Positions 47,437 through 58,348 of a stretch of DNA of 64,000 nucleotides are shown one piece after another. Origin of the DNA: Nitrincola tapanii (GTDB taxonomy: Bacteria > Pseudomonadota > Gammaproteobacteria > Pseudomonadales > Balneatricaceae); assembly GCF_008368715.1 (NCBI RefSeq), contig NZ_SMRS01000001.1, forward strand, positions 248,001 through 312,000, written 5' to 3'. The notes below the pieces were generated by a model. The model did not search any database, had not been told where the DNA came from, and worked only from the letters and a program-made list of their open reading frames with translations. The position numbers were made by a program, and so were the translations under genes. Each line of letters begins with the position of its first letter. Position 1 is the first letter of the stretch.

Positions 47437-49206
47437 ATGAAATTAGGCCATGGTAAATACTTCGCTGTCAGTGCACTTTTCGCAGCTATGACGCTGGGTA
47501 TGCACGCGCAAGCGGCAGTAACCGATAAAGACATCCTGCAAGATCATCTGACGACTGATCGTATCGTCACTGATGGTATGGGATTGCAAAAACAGCGTTT
47601 CAGCCCGCTGACCAAGCTGAACAAAGACAACGTTAAAGATCTGCGCCCGGTTTGGGCGTTTTCTTTTGGCGGTGAAAAACAGCGCGGTCAAGAAGCTCAG
47701 CCGATTGTCGTGGACGGCGTTATGTACGTTTCGGCCTCTTATTCACGTGTGTTTGCGGTAGACGCGCGCACGGGTGAAGAGCTGTGGGAGTACAATGCAC
47801 GTCTGCCCGATGGCATCATGCCTTGCTGTGACGTGATCAACCGTGGTGTGGGTGTCTACGACAACCTGGTGATCTTCGGTACGCTGGATGCGCGTTTAGT
47901 CGCGCTGGATAAGGACACAGGTCGTGTTGTTTGGCGTAAAACCGTTGCGGATTACCAGGAAGGTTACTCCATCACAGCCGCTCCTCTGATCGTCAACGGT
48001 AAAGTGATTACCGGTGTGGCTGGGGGTGAGTTTGGTGTCATCGGTAAAGTTGAAGCCTATGATGCTAAAACCGGCAATCTGCTGTGGACGCGTCCGACAG
48101 TAGAAGGCCATATGGGCTATGTCTATGAAGATGGCAAACAGGTCGAGAAAGGCATCACCGGCGGTGAAGCTGGCAAAACCTGGCCAGGTGATCTGTGGAA
48201 AACCGGTGGTGCGGCGACTTGGTTAGGCGGTACCTATGATCCCGATACCAACCTGCTGTTCTTCGGTACCGGTAACCCTGCACCTTGGAACTCACATCTG
48301 CGCCCTGGCGACAACCTCTACTCTTCTTCACGTTTGGCGTTGAACCCAGATACGGGTGAAATCGTTTGGTCTTTCCAGACTACTCCAAACGATGGTTGGG
48401 ATTATGACGGCGTGAACGAAGTCATTCCTTTTGACTACAAAGAAGGCAACAAAACCATTAAAGCGGTGGCAACCGCTGACCGTAACGGTTTCTTCTATGT
48501 CTTGAACCGTGAAGATGGTCGCTTTATCCGTGGTTTCCCATTTGTGGATAAGATCACTTGGGCTTCCGGTTTGGATAAAAACGGTCGTCCGATCTTTGTT
48601 CCAGAAAACCGTCCAGGTAACCCTGCTAAAACCGATGGCCCTCAGGGGGCAACGGTGACCACAGCTCCTTCTTTCTTGGGTGGTAAAAACTGGATGCCGA
48701 TGGCGTATAGCCAGGAAACCGGTCTTTTCTACGTACCTTCTAACGAATGGGAAATGGACATTTGGAACGAAGACGTTGCTTACCGCAAAGGTGCGGCTTA
48801 CCTAGGTGCGGGCTTCACGATTCGTCCAATTCATGATGATTACATCGGCGTACTGCGCGCGATCGATCCGAAAACTGGAAAAGAAGTATGGCGTCATAAC
48901 AACTACGCACCTCTGTGGGGCGGTGTCATGACCACCAAGTCTAATCTGGTCTTCACGGGTAACCCAGAAGGTTATCTGATGGCGTTTGATGCGAAAACAG
49001 GTGAAATGCTGTATCGCTTTAACACCGGTTCGGGCATCGTCGGTACACCTGTCACCTGGGAAATGGATGGCGAGCAGTATGTCTCTGTCGTTTCCGGTTG
49101 GGGTGGTGCGGTTCCTCTGTGGGGAGGTGAAGTGGCTCAGCGTGTGAGCAACTTCAACCAAGGCGGTTCGGTCTTTACCTTTAAACTGCCAAAAGCTTAC
49201 GAGTGA
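47437..49206 (+). CDS. pedH: PQQ-dependent alcohol dehydrogenase, lanthanide type (PedH-like)
   Basis: 589 residues: signal peptide ending HAQAAV, then an eight-bladed propeller. Adjacent Cys130-Cys131 (MPCCDVI) form the ring disulfide over PQQ. The active site has the base Asp322 in GWDYDGVNE, and Asp324 two residues later, the extra acidic ligand seen in lanthanide-dependent enzymes; calcium enzymes have Ala, Ser or Thr. GHMGYV and [13 protein letters not shown] match PedH. It oxidises alcohols and passes electrons to PedF. The ATG at 47437 has an AAGGTG ribosome site. A strong terminator follows. Confidence 0.9.
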   Translation: MKLGHGKYFAVSALFAAMTLGMHAQAAVTDKDILQDHLTTDRIVTDGMGLQKQRFSPLTKLNKDNVKDLRPVWAFSFGGEKQRGQEAQPIVVDGVMYVSASYSRVFAVDARTGEELWEYNARLPDGIMPCCDVINRGVGVYDNLVIFGTLDARLVALDKDTGRVVWRKTVADYQEGYSITAAPLIVNGKVITGVAGGEFGVIGKVEAYDAKTGNLLWTRPTVEGHMGYVYEDGKQVEKGITGGEAGKTWPGDLWKTGGAATWLGGTYDPDTNLLFFGTGNPAPWNSHLRPGDNLYSSSRLALNPDTGEIVWSFQTTPNDGWDYDGVNEVIPFDYKEGNKTIKAVATADRNGFFYVLNREDGRFIRGFPFVDKITWASGLDKNGRPIFVPENRPGNPAKTDGPQGATVTTAPSFLGGKNWMPMAYSQETGLFYVPSNEWEMDIWNEDVAYRKGAAYLGAGFTIRPIHDDYIGVLRAIDPKTGKEVWRHNNYAPLWGGVMTTKSNLVFTGNPEGYLMAFDAKTGEMLYRFNTGSGIVGTPVTWEMDGEQYVSVVSGWGGAVPLWGGEVAQRVSNFNQGGSVFTFKLPKAYE

Positions 49207-49247
49207 TTCAGGTCTAGTCTTACTCGCAAGGTCGTGTTCTACCTATC

Positions 49248-49278
49248 ACCGGTTGGGGTTCGCCCCAACCGGTTTTTT
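49248..49278 (+). terminator. pedH terminator
   Basis: ACCGGTTGGGG (49248-49258), TTCG loop and CCCCAACCGGT (49263-49273), then five further T. A perfect 11-bp stem with a stable tetraloop. Confidence 0.92.
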
Positions 49279-49319
49279 CGTTTTGAGGGTCGTCGAATCA
49301 CTCTCCAAGCACCTGAGTA

Positions 49320-50390
49320 TCAGGGCGTTTCGGGTGTCTGAGCTTGAAAGCTGGCTAAGCGGCGCATGTCGGCGTCATACCAAACCCAGGCATTGCCTTC
49401 GAGACCGGTGTAGGTGACTTGCTCAAGAAGAGGCAGAAACTGACTTTCCAGCTCGGCCGTGTCGTGGCAATAACGCCGAGTGCTGGCGACGGGGCCTAAA
49501 TTCAAACGATTCCCCTCAAATAATGCAGGCCCTGCCATGCTGTTACAGCCGGTGAAACCCGACATCTGCTGGCCTGTTAGCGTGAGCTGTGGCAACTGCT
49601 CGGCTTGAAACTGGGTTAAGTCGGGCAGATCAAGAGCCAAGGGTGACCAGGCGCTCAGCTGCCAGCTTTGTCCCTCAATCGCAGCTGGGCTGACGGGGCA
49701 GGTGGCATTGGCTGTGGTGTTCTGCACCTGTTGCAGATGCAGGTGGTGGCGTGCCGGGCCTTCTTCCGGTTGTGTCCAGATCTGTTGCCCCTGAGCTTCC
49801 AGGTAGAGGTAACTTCCAGCACCGGAACGACTGCTGAGGTAACTGCGCTCTAACTCCAGCCAAGTGTTATTCATCTCAATCGGGTAGAGCGCTCCAGTGC
49901 GGCATTCGCTTAAGATCGCACTGTCTGCAAAGTAGAGCAACATACCCTGGATCGGCCCTTCCAGTTTCAGTGGCTGCCAAGGTACAGGTTGCAGGCTATA
50001 GTTGAGTTGTGATTGGATCGGACGCCCTTCAGTATCGGCTTTTAACCAACCGCCAGAGCGGGTCGCAAAAAAGATCAGTTCCTGTTCCGGCTGTTGTAAG
50101 ATCAAGCGTGTGCCATCCAGCTGCCAGCGGCCAAAGCTTTGCAGCGGTTCTGGGCTGCGATCTTGGTAAACTTCTTGGAGGAAATAACGTCCATCGGGTA
50201 AGAGATCTAGATGCATATCAATGCCTGGGCAGTCGGCACAGGGTAAAGTGCCTTGATAGGAACTGGCCGTTTGCGGCACTTTGACCTTATCTGGGGCGGC
50301 TAAGTCGAGATGGATCGAGTTTTGAGCACAGGCCGTTAAGAGCATCAGCGTGGCACCCAGGCCGATGATTTTGCAGGGGTTCCGAGACAT
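49320..50390 (-). CDS. NlpE-like and META-domain fused lipoprotein
   Basis: About 356 residues. Lipobox LLTAC near residue 24, an NlpE-type N-terminal domain (about 40-120) with CADCPGIDMHLDLLPDG, and a C-terminal META/HslJ-type domain (about 245-345) with FTGCNSMAGPALFEGNRL. The ATG at 50390 has AAGGAAC upstream. NlpE senses surface and copper stress in E. coli via Cpx; HslJ-type domains are linked to novobiocin tolerance. Whether this fusion senses envelope stress is an inference. It converges with pedH. Confidence 0.75.
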   Translation of the reverse strand: MSRNPCKIIGLGATLMLLTACAQNSIHLDLAAPDKVKVPQTASSYQGTLPCADCPGIDMHLDLLPDGRYFLQEVYQDRSPEPLQSFGRWQLDGTRLILQQPEQELIFFATRSGGWLKADTEGRPIQSQLNYSLQPVPWQPLKLEGPIQGMLLYFADSAILSECRTGALYPIEMNNTWLELERSYLSSRSGAGSYLYLEAQGQQIWTQPEEGPARHHLHLQQVQNTTANATCPVSPAAIEGQSWQLSAWSPLALDLPDLTQFQAEQLPQLTLTGQQMSGFTGCNSMAGPALFEGNRLNLGPVASTRRYCHDTAELESQFLPLLEQVTYTGLEGNAWVWYDADMRRLASFQAQTPETP

Positions 50391-50554
50391 GGGGCAGTTC
50401 CTTGGCAGTATAAAAATAGAGAGAATCACCGACTCAGCCGGGTCTGTCTCAACCCAGCGAGCACTGGCTTAGAGTCGGCTCAGTGAAGTGTTGTTCAATC
50501 TTAGCAGATGAATGGATCACTTCGCGCGGACAGCTCAGCAAAGGAAGAGAAGGC

Positions 50555-50911
50555 ATGGTTATAGAAGAGAGGGAGTGGGCGATGTTAGATCTTGAGGTCC
50601 TCAAAGATCTGGTAGGGGATGAACCTGAAATTCTTTGTAGTCTTTTAGAGGAGTATCAAGCCTCTTTACGCAGCCTCAGCCTCGAGCTTTGGCAGCCTGA
50701 GACTGAGATCGCGCGCGTGCAGTTCTGTGCACATCGATTAAAATCGGCTTCACGCTCGGTCGGGGCCCTGCCGATAGGTGATTGGTTTGCGCAGTTAGAG
50801 CAGGCGGCAAAAACAGCTGATTTGACGACTATAGAGCAGATGCGCGCACAGGGGCCTGCAGCGGTGGCGGCGGTTTTGGCGCAGGTTGAGCAGGCGTTAG
50901 CCGGGCTTTAA
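50555..50911 (+). CDS. Histidine phosphotransfer (HPt) domain protein
   Basis: About 118 residues, all helical. The phosphorylatable His is in CAHRLKSASRSVGA, and a cluster DLEVLKDLVGDEPEILCSLL marks the HPt start. The frame is open to 50483, but MVIEEREW at 50555 has an AAGG site. It is a stand-alone phosphorelay carrier like HptB. The nearest partners are the two-receiver regulator 100 bases downstream and the hybrid kinases ErcS and NahK at 8-15 kb. Confidence 0.85.
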   Translation: MVIEEREWAMLDLEVLKDLVGDEPEILCSLLEEYQASLRSLSLELWQPETEIARVQFCAHRLKSASRSVGALPIGDWFAQLEQAAKTADLTTIEQMRAQGPAAVAAVLAQVEQALAGL

Positions 50912-51012
50912 GGAACAGAGTTCTAGGCTATTCGCCGTACCCTAGGCCTTGCCTAGGCTGAAGCGGGAAAGAAGGACTAGGGATTGATAGCAGTGACAGG
51001 TAGCACAACATC

Positions 51013-52203
51013 ATGTTAAAGAATTCGCGGTCTACCCTCTTTATCGCTACGGACAGTAAAAGCCTAGTCGAGGTGTTAGAGGCGCAGTTGCATGAGTACT
51101 ATGAGAAATGCATCTTTGAGGTGTCGGATCTACAGCACGACCTCGTGCAGGAGTTCGCCAAATCCTATGCTGATGTTTTGGTGCTGGGTTATGAATCCTT
51201 GGCAGCGGCTGAGCGCTTGGCTGACTTGGTGTTTGAACGCCATCTACAACAGCCGTTGAAACCCTATCGGGTGATTACCCTGTGTAAAAAAGCGGATGTG
51301 CGCCAGGCGTTTGACTTGTGTCAGGCGCGCAAATTTAATGACTATATTGTCTTTTGGCCGCTGAGTTATGATCCCTACCGTTTGCTGATGTCGATCTCTG
51401 CCGCGGTGGATGATCTGGAACATAATCAGAAATCTAAGCTTCTTTTGCGTCAGCTGGAGGAGCAAAAACACAGCATTGAGCAACTCAAAGCGCAAGCGGC
51501 GGCCAGGCCTTTACCGGATCAGTTGCTGTCTGAACCACTGCCTCTCGCTGAGCCCCAGCGCCCAACGCCGCCTGCGCCGAGCAGCAATGACTTGGCGCCT
51601 GCATTACAAAAACTCGATCAAATTCTCACGCAGTATTCAAAAACCCTGTCGCAGTTGCAGGCGGTGGAAAGCGTCGAGCGCTTACAGCCCTTACAAAGGG
51701 TGGCGGATACACTCTTTGCCGAATTACAGGCTTCGTTACAGATGTTCCGGCAGCTGCGTGCCGCCGAAGAACTGGCGGTGAGCAGCAAGCCGACACCTGC
51801 GGCCAAGGTGAGTCGTCCCACTGAATATCAACCGACACTCCTGGTGGTGGATGATGATCCTTTCCAGCGTAGCTTGTTAAGTAAGTTGTTGAGTGCAGCA
51901 CACTATCAGGTGGAGTGTGTCGATGGTGGGTTGGCTGCCCTCAAGTTTCTGGAAAAGAGTCAGCCCGATTTGATTCTGATGGACATTATGATGCCGGATC
52001 TGGATGGTATCGAAACCACACGGCGCATTCGTCAGAACTCCCTGCTCAGCCGGATTCCGATCATTGTTATCAGTGGCTTACATGAGCGTGATATCGTTTT
52101 GGAGTGTGTGAAGTTGGGCGCCGCTGATTATGTGATCAAGCCTTACAATCGCTCACAGCTTTTGGAGAAGGTGCAAGAGGCGTTGCACACGCATCATCAT
52201 TGA
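51013..52203 (+). CDS. Response regulator with degenerate N-terminal and intact C-terminal receiver
   Basis: 396 residues. The first domain (about 5-130) is receiver-like (LFIATDSKSLVEVLEAQL) but has Gly where the phospho-Asp would be (VLVLGYES). A coiled coil and Pro-rich linker (135-270) follow, then a complete receiver (275-393): VVDDDPFQRSLL, LILMDIMMPDLDG, and VIKPYN. No output domain is seen, so it works by protein contact, perhaps with a chemotaxis-like or anti-sigma partner. Probably an operon with the HPt gene. Confidence 0.78.
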   Translation: MLKNSRSTLFIATDSKSLVEVLEAQLHEYYEKCIFEVSDLQHDLVQEFAKSYADVLVLGYESLAAAERLADLVFERHLQQPLKPYRVITLCKKADVRQAFDLCQARKFNDYIVFWPLSYDPYRLLMSISAAVDDLEHNQKSKLLLRQLEEQKHSIEQLKAQAAARPLPDQLLSEPLPLAEPQRPTPPAPSSNDLAPALQKLDQILTQYSKTLSQLQAVESVERLQPLQRVADTLFAELQASLQMFRQLRAAEELAVSSKPTPAAKVSRPTEYQPTLLVVDDDPFQRSLLSKLLSAAHYQVECVDGGLAALKFLEKSQPDLILMDIMMPDLDGIETTRRIRQNSLLSRIPIIVISGLHERDIVLECVKLGAADYVIKPYNRSQLLEKVQEALHTHHH

Positions 52204-52212
52204 AGCGAGGTG

Positions 52213-52875
52213 TTATTGAGGCCCTGTATTTGCCCAAATCTGCAAGATTTCCATGACTTGAGACTGAGTGAAGAGATCCCCTTCACTCGGTGCTCGGGTG
52301 AAGTGTAGCCTTTCACCGCGCCAATTAAACGCTAACTGCCAAGCATGCAGATACATGCGCTCTGCCGCCTCACCGCCATATAAAGGATCACCCAGAATCG
52401 GCACGCTTAAGCTGGAGAGTGCGACACGTAACTGATGCGTGCGGCCTGTTTTAGGGTGAAGTCGATAGAGGCGTAATCCCTCCCCTAAACTGATCGAAAT
52501 AAAATCGGTGATCGCGGGATGCTCACGACTGCGTAGGAGTTTAAATTGTCCACGTCGTGATTTGGCCATATCCCCGAGAATCCGTCCCTGCTTCTTTTTC
52601 GGTTTGCCTCGGGCCAGGGCGAGATAGGTTTTTTCGATCTGCTGTTGGGCAAACAGCTCACCAAATTCGGCGGCGGCTTCTGCGCTTTTGGCAAAAATCA
52701 GCAGACCGGAGGTGAGCTTGTCGAGTCGGTGTACCGGCCAGATCGGGTAAGCTAAATCGTTCGCTAACTGGGCTGCCAAACCGGCCTGACCGGATTGGCT
52801 GTGGAAATCCACGCCGGCGCACTTATCCACGACAAGAAAATCGGTCAAGTCGGCGACGAGGTGATACATTAGCAA
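52213..52875 (-). CDS. RluA-family pseudouridine synthase
   Basis: 220 residues. Motif HRLDKLTSGLL holds the catalytic Asp; HPKTGRTHQLRVAL and ILGDPLYGG are further family motifs. No S4 domain is present, like the short TIGR01621/RluA subgroup. The RNA target (rRNA or tRNA) is not clear. It is convergent with the response regulator. Confidence 0.87.
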   Translation of the reverse strand: MLMYHLVADLTDFLVVDKCAGVDFHSQSGQAGLAAQLANDLAYPIWPVHRLDKLTSGLLIFAKSAEAAAEFGELFAQQQIEKTYLALARGKPKKKQGRILGDMAKSRRGQFKLLRSREHPAITDFISISLGEGLRLYRLHPKTGRTHQLRVALSSLSVPILGDPLYGGEAAERMYLHAWQLAFNWRGERLHFTRAPSEGDLFTQSQVMEILQIWANTGPQ

Positions 52876-52932
52876 GGCTCCAGCGGGATCAAGGCCGCTG
52901 AGTATAACGTGAATTTAGCGGCTGGGAGAGTT

Positions 52933-53820
52933 ATGCAGCCTTGGGATCAAACTGAAGCTTTTGTTGAGGTGGTGCGTTTAGGCGGTTTTTCTGCGGCAGC
53001 GCGTGAGTTGGAGGTTTCGACCTCACACATCAGCCGTTTAATCGCCCGTTTGGAAGCGGATCTCGGCATTCAACTTTTATATCGCACCACACGGCAAGTG
53101 AGTCTGACCGAAGCCGGGCGTGTGTATTATGAGCATTGCCAACATCTGATTGCCGGTTTTCAGGCCGCGCGTGCTCAGATTCGCGATCTGCAAGCCAGCC
53201 CACGGGGATTGTTGCGTTTAACGGCAGGCACCACGTTTGGTGAGCGTTATATCGCCCCGCTTGTGCATAACTTTATGCTGCGTTACCCCGAATTAGAGGT
53301 GCAGATGCATTTCACCAATCGTTGTGTCGAGCTGATTGAAGAGGGCTTTGATGTGGCGATCCGCATGGGCGCTTTAAATGACTCCAGCCTGGTCGCCAAA
53401 CGTTTGTGGGATCGAAATGAGCGGGTGGTGGCCAGCCCGGATTATTTCCAACGTTTTCCACAACCGCAAAAGCTTACCGATCTGGCTCAGCATCAGTGTT
53501 TATTGGGTTCGCGCGATAAGTGGAGTTTTGCTGAGCAGGGGCAGCGCCGTGAGGTGCGTGTCTCCGGGCGCTATCAAGCCAATTCCGGCCAAGCTGTGTT
53601 AGATGCTGCCTTGAAGGGCTTGGGTTTGGCGCAGTTGCCTGAATATTATCTGCAAGAAGCCTTGGCTTCGGGAGCGTTGATTTCGGTGTTGGATGCCTAT
53701 CAACTGCGTGACTCCGCCGTTTGGGTGGTGTATCCACATCATCGTTATCTATCACCTAAAGTGCGGTTGTTGATCGATTATCTCTGCACGGAATTTGAAG
53801 CCAAACATCTGCAGGCCTGA
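52933..53820 (+). CDS. LysR-family regulator upstream of formaldehyde detoxification genes
   Basis: 295 residues. N-terminal helix-turn-helix: GGFSAAARELEVSTSHISRLIARLE, then a substrate-binding domain. GGGAGAG before the ATG at 52933 fixes the start. A LysR gene (gfnR) also sits beside adhC-fghA in P. aeruginosa and controls them, so formaldehyde response is the best guess. Here it is in tandem with frmA, 175 bases upstream, not divergent. Confidence 0.8.
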   Translation: MQPWDQTEAFVEVVRLGGFSAAARELEVSTSHISRLIARLEADLGIQLLYRTTRQVSLTEAGRVYYEHCQHLIAGFQAARAQIRDLQASPRGLLRLTAGTTFGERYIAPLVHNFMLRYPELEVQMHFTNRCVELIEEGFDVAIRMGALNDSSLVAKRLWDRNERVVASPDYFQRFPQPQKLTDLAQHQCLLGSRDKWSFAEQGQRREVRVSGRYQANSGQAVLDAALKGLGLAQLPEYYLQEALASGALISVLDAYQLRDSAVWVVYPHHRYLSPKVRLLIDYLCTEFEAKHLQA

Positions 53821-53923
53821 GTGTTGGCCGCTGAGAGTGATTATTTCTTTAGAGCAACAATGATTTGTTCGGCAGACGATAATCTCAACGACTAGACTCT
53901 CTATAATGCGATCAACAAGTTAG

Positions 53924-55114
<1,191 letters not shown>

Positions 55115-55179
55115 CGCTCATTTCTTTCAGGGCTAAATCCGCCTTAGGGTTTTGCCCTGCTCGGTTTTAAGGAGCAGGC

Positions 55180-56028
55180 ATGATGTCTGAATTAGAGTTG
55201 CTCAGCCAGGTACGGTGTTTTGAGGGTGAACAGCGTCAGTACCGGCATGTCTCCAAACGTCTCGGCTGCAGTATGCAATTGAGCGTGTATCTGCCGCCGC
55301 AGGCGCAAACACAGAAGGTGCCCGCGCTCTATTGGTTATCCGGGCTGACCTGCAACGATCAGAACTTTAGCACCAAGGCCGGTGCGCAGCGTGTAGCGGC
55401 CGAGTTGGGGGTGGCTTTGGTGATGCCGGATACCAGCCCGCGCGGGGAGGGGGTGCCCGATGATCCTGAAGGCCATTGGGATTTTGGTTTGGGAGCCGGC
55501 TTTTATCTGAATGCCACTCAAGCGCCTTGGTCAGAGCATTATCAAATGTATGACTATGTGGTGGAGGAGTTGCCTGCGCTGTTACAGGCGCATCTGCCGC
55601 TGAGTGAGTTGCAGTCTATTTCCGGCCATTCAATGGGCGGTCATGGGGCACTGGTGATCGCGCTACGCAATCCAGGCCGGTATCGCAGTGTGAGTGCTTT
55701 TGCACCGATTGTGCATCCCAGTGCATGCCCTTGGGGGCAAAAGGCGTTCAGCCGGTATTTAGGTGAGGACCCAGAGCGCTGGAAAGCCTGGGACAGTGTT
55801 GAGCTGTTGCGCCAGGGGGCTGAGTTGCTTCCGGCCTTGATCGATCAGGGGCTGGCCGATAATTTTCTTGAGCAGGAGCTGCGCACACCCGACTGGCAGG
55901 CGGCTTGTCAGGCGCGCGGGCTTGAGGTGCCAGTGCGCTATCGCGAAGGTTACGATCATAGTTATTACTTTATCGCGAGTTTCATTGAGGAGCATTTACG
56001 CTTCCACGCCCAGCATCTGTTGCAGTGA
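55180..56028 (+). CDS. fghA: S-formylglutathione hydrolase
   Basis: 282 residues of the esterase D family. Nucleophile motif [32 protein letters not shown], then Asp and His in [12 protein letters not shown]. It splits S-formylglutathione to formate and glutathione. AAGGAG is 5 bases from the first ATG (55180) and 8 from the second (55183); either may be used. Confidence 0.95.
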   Translation: MMSELELLSQVRCFEGEQRQYRHVSKRLGCSMQLSVYLPPQAQTQKVPALYWLSGLTCNDQNFSTKAGAQRVAAELGVALVMPDTSPRGEGVPDDPEGHWDFGLGAGFYLNATQAPWSEHYQMYDYVVEELPALLQAHLPLSELQSISGHSMGGHGALVIALRNPGRYRSVSAFAPIVHPSACPWGQKAFSRYLGEDPERWKAWDSVELLRQGAELLPALIDQGLADNFLEQELRTPDWQAACQARGLEVPVRYREGYDHSYYFIASFIEEHLRFHAQHLLQ

Positions 56029-56029
56029 A

Positions 56030-56992
56030 TCAATACACGGCTGTGCTGCGGCCTGCCGTGTGGAGAGAAGACTCCTGTGCAGATAGATAGCGCTGAAACT
56101 CCTCTCGTATCCAGATACAACGCGGATCTTGATGGTTGCGTGCGTGCCAATACCAGTAGAAACGCACGGGTGGAAGCTCCAGCTCTGCAGGCATAGGTCG
56201 CAGGCAGAGAGGATGTCCGGCCGCAATACGCTCAGCAACGGCTTGGGGGAGAGTAAAAATCAGATTGCTGTCGACGCAAAAATCGGCCACTGAGGTAAAC
56301 CCTGAAAGTCTGAGCATGACCTGGCGCTGCCAACCACGCTGCGCCAGGATCTTATCCATAAACCCTGGCCCTCGACCGGTAATGGAGACCAAGCCATGAT
56401 GTGCTTGCGCGTAGTCTTCGACCCTAAGGTGTGACTGGGCTAAGGGGTGTTGTTGATCCATCAAACAGACAATTGGCATCTCCGCCACTAAAAAACGATG
56501 CAGGCTGCCTTCAAAATGAGCGGGAGCCAGACCGCTTAAACAAAAATCCACCTCATCTCGATCCAGCATCATAAAACTGTCGCCATCCTGGCGCAGGGTT
56601 TCAAAGCGCATCTGTGGTGCTAAACGGCGCAGATGGCGAATCAGCCCTGGCACATATAAAGACAGTTCTAAATCCAAACCGGTGATACGCACACAACTTT
56701 GATCCAGTGCGGGGTTAAATTCAGGTGGTGAGATAAGTTGTTGCAGCTGTTTGAGTTGTGCTTTTAAGGGAGCTTTCAGCTCCAGAGCGCGTGCACTTAA
56801 ATCATAACCCTCTCCGGTTCTGACCAATAATGGATCGCCTAATCCCTCACGTAAACGCCCTAGAGCACGACTGACGGCAGGTTGGCTCATGTTTAACGCC
56901 AAGGCGGCACGTGAGACATGACGCTCTTCCAGCAGCACATCCAGAATGAGCAGTAGATTGAGATCTAAGCTACGTAAATTCACTTTTTGCAT
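56030..56992 (-). CDS. LysR-family transcriptional regulator (NodD/LeuO-type)
   Basis: 320 residues. DLNLLLILDVLLEERHVSRA and ALNMSQPAVSRALGRLRE form the helix-turn-helix; the remainder is a periplasmic-binding-like effector domain. It ends one base after fghA (convergent) and is divergent from cytochrome b561, which it may regulate. Effector unknown. Confidence 0.85.
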   Translation of the reverse strand: MQKVNLRSLDLNLLLILDVLLEERHVSRAALALNMSQPAVSRALGRLREGLGDPLLVRTGEGYDLSARALELKAPLKAQLKQLQQLISPPEFNPALDQSCVRITGLDLELSLYVPGLIRHLRRLAPQMRFETLRQDGDSFMMLDRDEVDFCLSGLAPAHFEGSLHRFLVAEMPIVCLMDQQHPLAQSHLRVEDYAQAHHGLVSITGRGPGFMDKILAQRGWQRQVMLRLSGFTSVADFCVDSNLIFTLPQAVAERIAAGHPLCLRPMPAELELPPVRFYWYWHARNHQDPRCIWIREEFQRYLSAQESSLHTAGRSTAVY

Positions 56993-57069
56993 AGTGTGTA
57001 TCCACTTAATTCATTAGAAGAATAGTGATCGCGCGGCTATGCTGCAAGCAGATCAATTGGAGAAAAGTG

Positions 57070-57639
57070 ATGGCGTGGCAAACACACTGGCGTAATGACC
57101 AACAGGGGTATGGTTGGATCAGTATTGCCCTGCACTGGGGGATGGCTTTACTGATTCTGGCAATGTACCCCTTGGGTTTATATATCGTGTCCTTGGGATA
57201 CTACGATCCGGGTTATCGCATCTATCCGCATTGGCATCGCAGTTTAGGAATCTTACTGGCTCTGCTGTTGCTGCTGCGCTTGAGCTGGCGTCTGATCAAT
57301 CCGACACCGGAGAGTTTGGCACGCCAAGCTTGGGAAAAGTGGGCTGCGCATCTTGGGCACTTGGGCTTATATCTGTTGTTGATGCTGGTGCTGGCTTCAG
57401 GGTATTTCCTGTCGACAGCGGATGGGCGCAGTATCCAAGTATTTAATTGGTTTCAAGTCCCGGCATCACCCTGGTTCCATCGCCAAGAGGATTTGGCCGG
57501 TGAGATACATTTTTATGCGGCCAGCGCCATGATGTTATTAGTTGGGATACATCTGTTGGCGGCACTCAAACATCATTTTATCGAACGCGATTTTACGCTC
57601 AAGCGTATGCTGGGCTTAACTAAGGAGACAAAAGAATGA
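57070..57639 (+). CDS. Cytochrome b561 family protein
   Basis: About 189 residues with four membrane helices. Haem-ligand His positions are in SIALHWGMALL, PHWHRSLGILL, and EIHFYAASAMMLLVGIHLL. GGAG before ATG at 57070 fixes the start. It probably moves electrons between quinone and a periplasmic partner. It overlaps yceI by 4 bases, a common pair. Confidence 0.87.
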   Translation: MAWQTHWRNDQQGYGWISIALHWGMALLILAMYPLGLYIVSLGYYDPGYRIYPHWHRSLGILLALLLLLRLSWRLINPTPESLARQAWEKWAAHLGHLGLYLLLMLVLASGYFLSTADGRSIQVFNWFQVPASPWFHRQEDLAGEIHFYAASAMMLLVGIHLLAALKHHFIERDFTLKRMLGLTKETKE

Positions 57640-58211
57640 AGTTGAAACCGGTTTATGGTCTTTTACTGGCAGGCGCCTTGATGAGCACACCGGCTCTGGC
57701 TGCTGATTATGTGATCGATACTCAGGGCGCACATGCATCGATCAACTTCCGTATCGATCACCTGGGTGTGAGTTATGTGGTTGGGCGTTTTAATGAGTTT
57801 GAAGGGCGTTTTCACTATGATGCCGACAATCTTGATGCCACCTCGGTTGAAGTGACTGTGAATGTGGCCTCGATTGATTCGAATCATGCTGAGCGTGATC
57901 GCCACCTGCGCAGCAGTGATTATTTGGATGTCAGTCGTTTTGCTCAGGCTAATTTTGTTAGTACTGCCTATACCGATCTGGGTGAAGGCAAAGGCACGTT
58001 GGACGGTGAGTTAACGCTTTATGGCCAGACACAGCCTATCTCCATCGCTGTAGAGAAAGTGGGTGAGGGAGAAGATCCTTGGGGGGGGTATCGTGCAGGC
58101 TTTACCGGCACCACAGAACTGAATCTGCCAGATTTTGGTATGAAGTTTAATCTCGGGCCTGCGGCTGAGAAGGTTTACTTGGATCTCGTAGTGGAAGGTA
58201 TCCGTCAGTAA
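57636..58211 (+). CDS. yceI: YceI-family periplasmic lipid-binding protein
   Basis: 191 residues: signal peptide ending ALAAD, then the YceI lipocalin-like barrel (YVIDTQGAHASINFRIDHLG, RDRHLRSSDYLDV). Family members bind polyisoprenoid chains. Translation is coupled to cytochrome b561. Confidence 0.9.
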   Translation: MKLKPVYGLLLAGALMSTPALAADYVIDTQGAHASINFRIDHLGVSYVVGRFNEFEGRFHYDADNLDATSVEVTVNVASIDSNHAERDRHLRSSDYLDVSRFAQANFVSTAYTDLGEGKGTLDGELTLYGQTQPISIAVEKVGEGEDPWGGYRAGFTGTTELNLPDFGMKFNLGPAAEKVYLDLVVEGIRQ

Positions 58212-58231
58212 CACCTGTCGAGCGTTTGTCC

Positions 58232-58265
58232 AAAGCCCGCCGTCTTCGCAGCGGGCTTTTTTGTT
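58232..58265 (+). terminator. yceI terminator
   Basis: AAAGCCCGC (58232-58240) and GCGGGCTTT (58251-58259), then T-rich sequence. Confidence 0.88.
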
Positions 58266-58348
58266 ATGGATATCATAAACAATACATAGGTGTATTTTTG
58301 TCGTCTAGGGCTTACTCTAGTCAGCCTTTTCTTAGCTGAGTTGATTGT

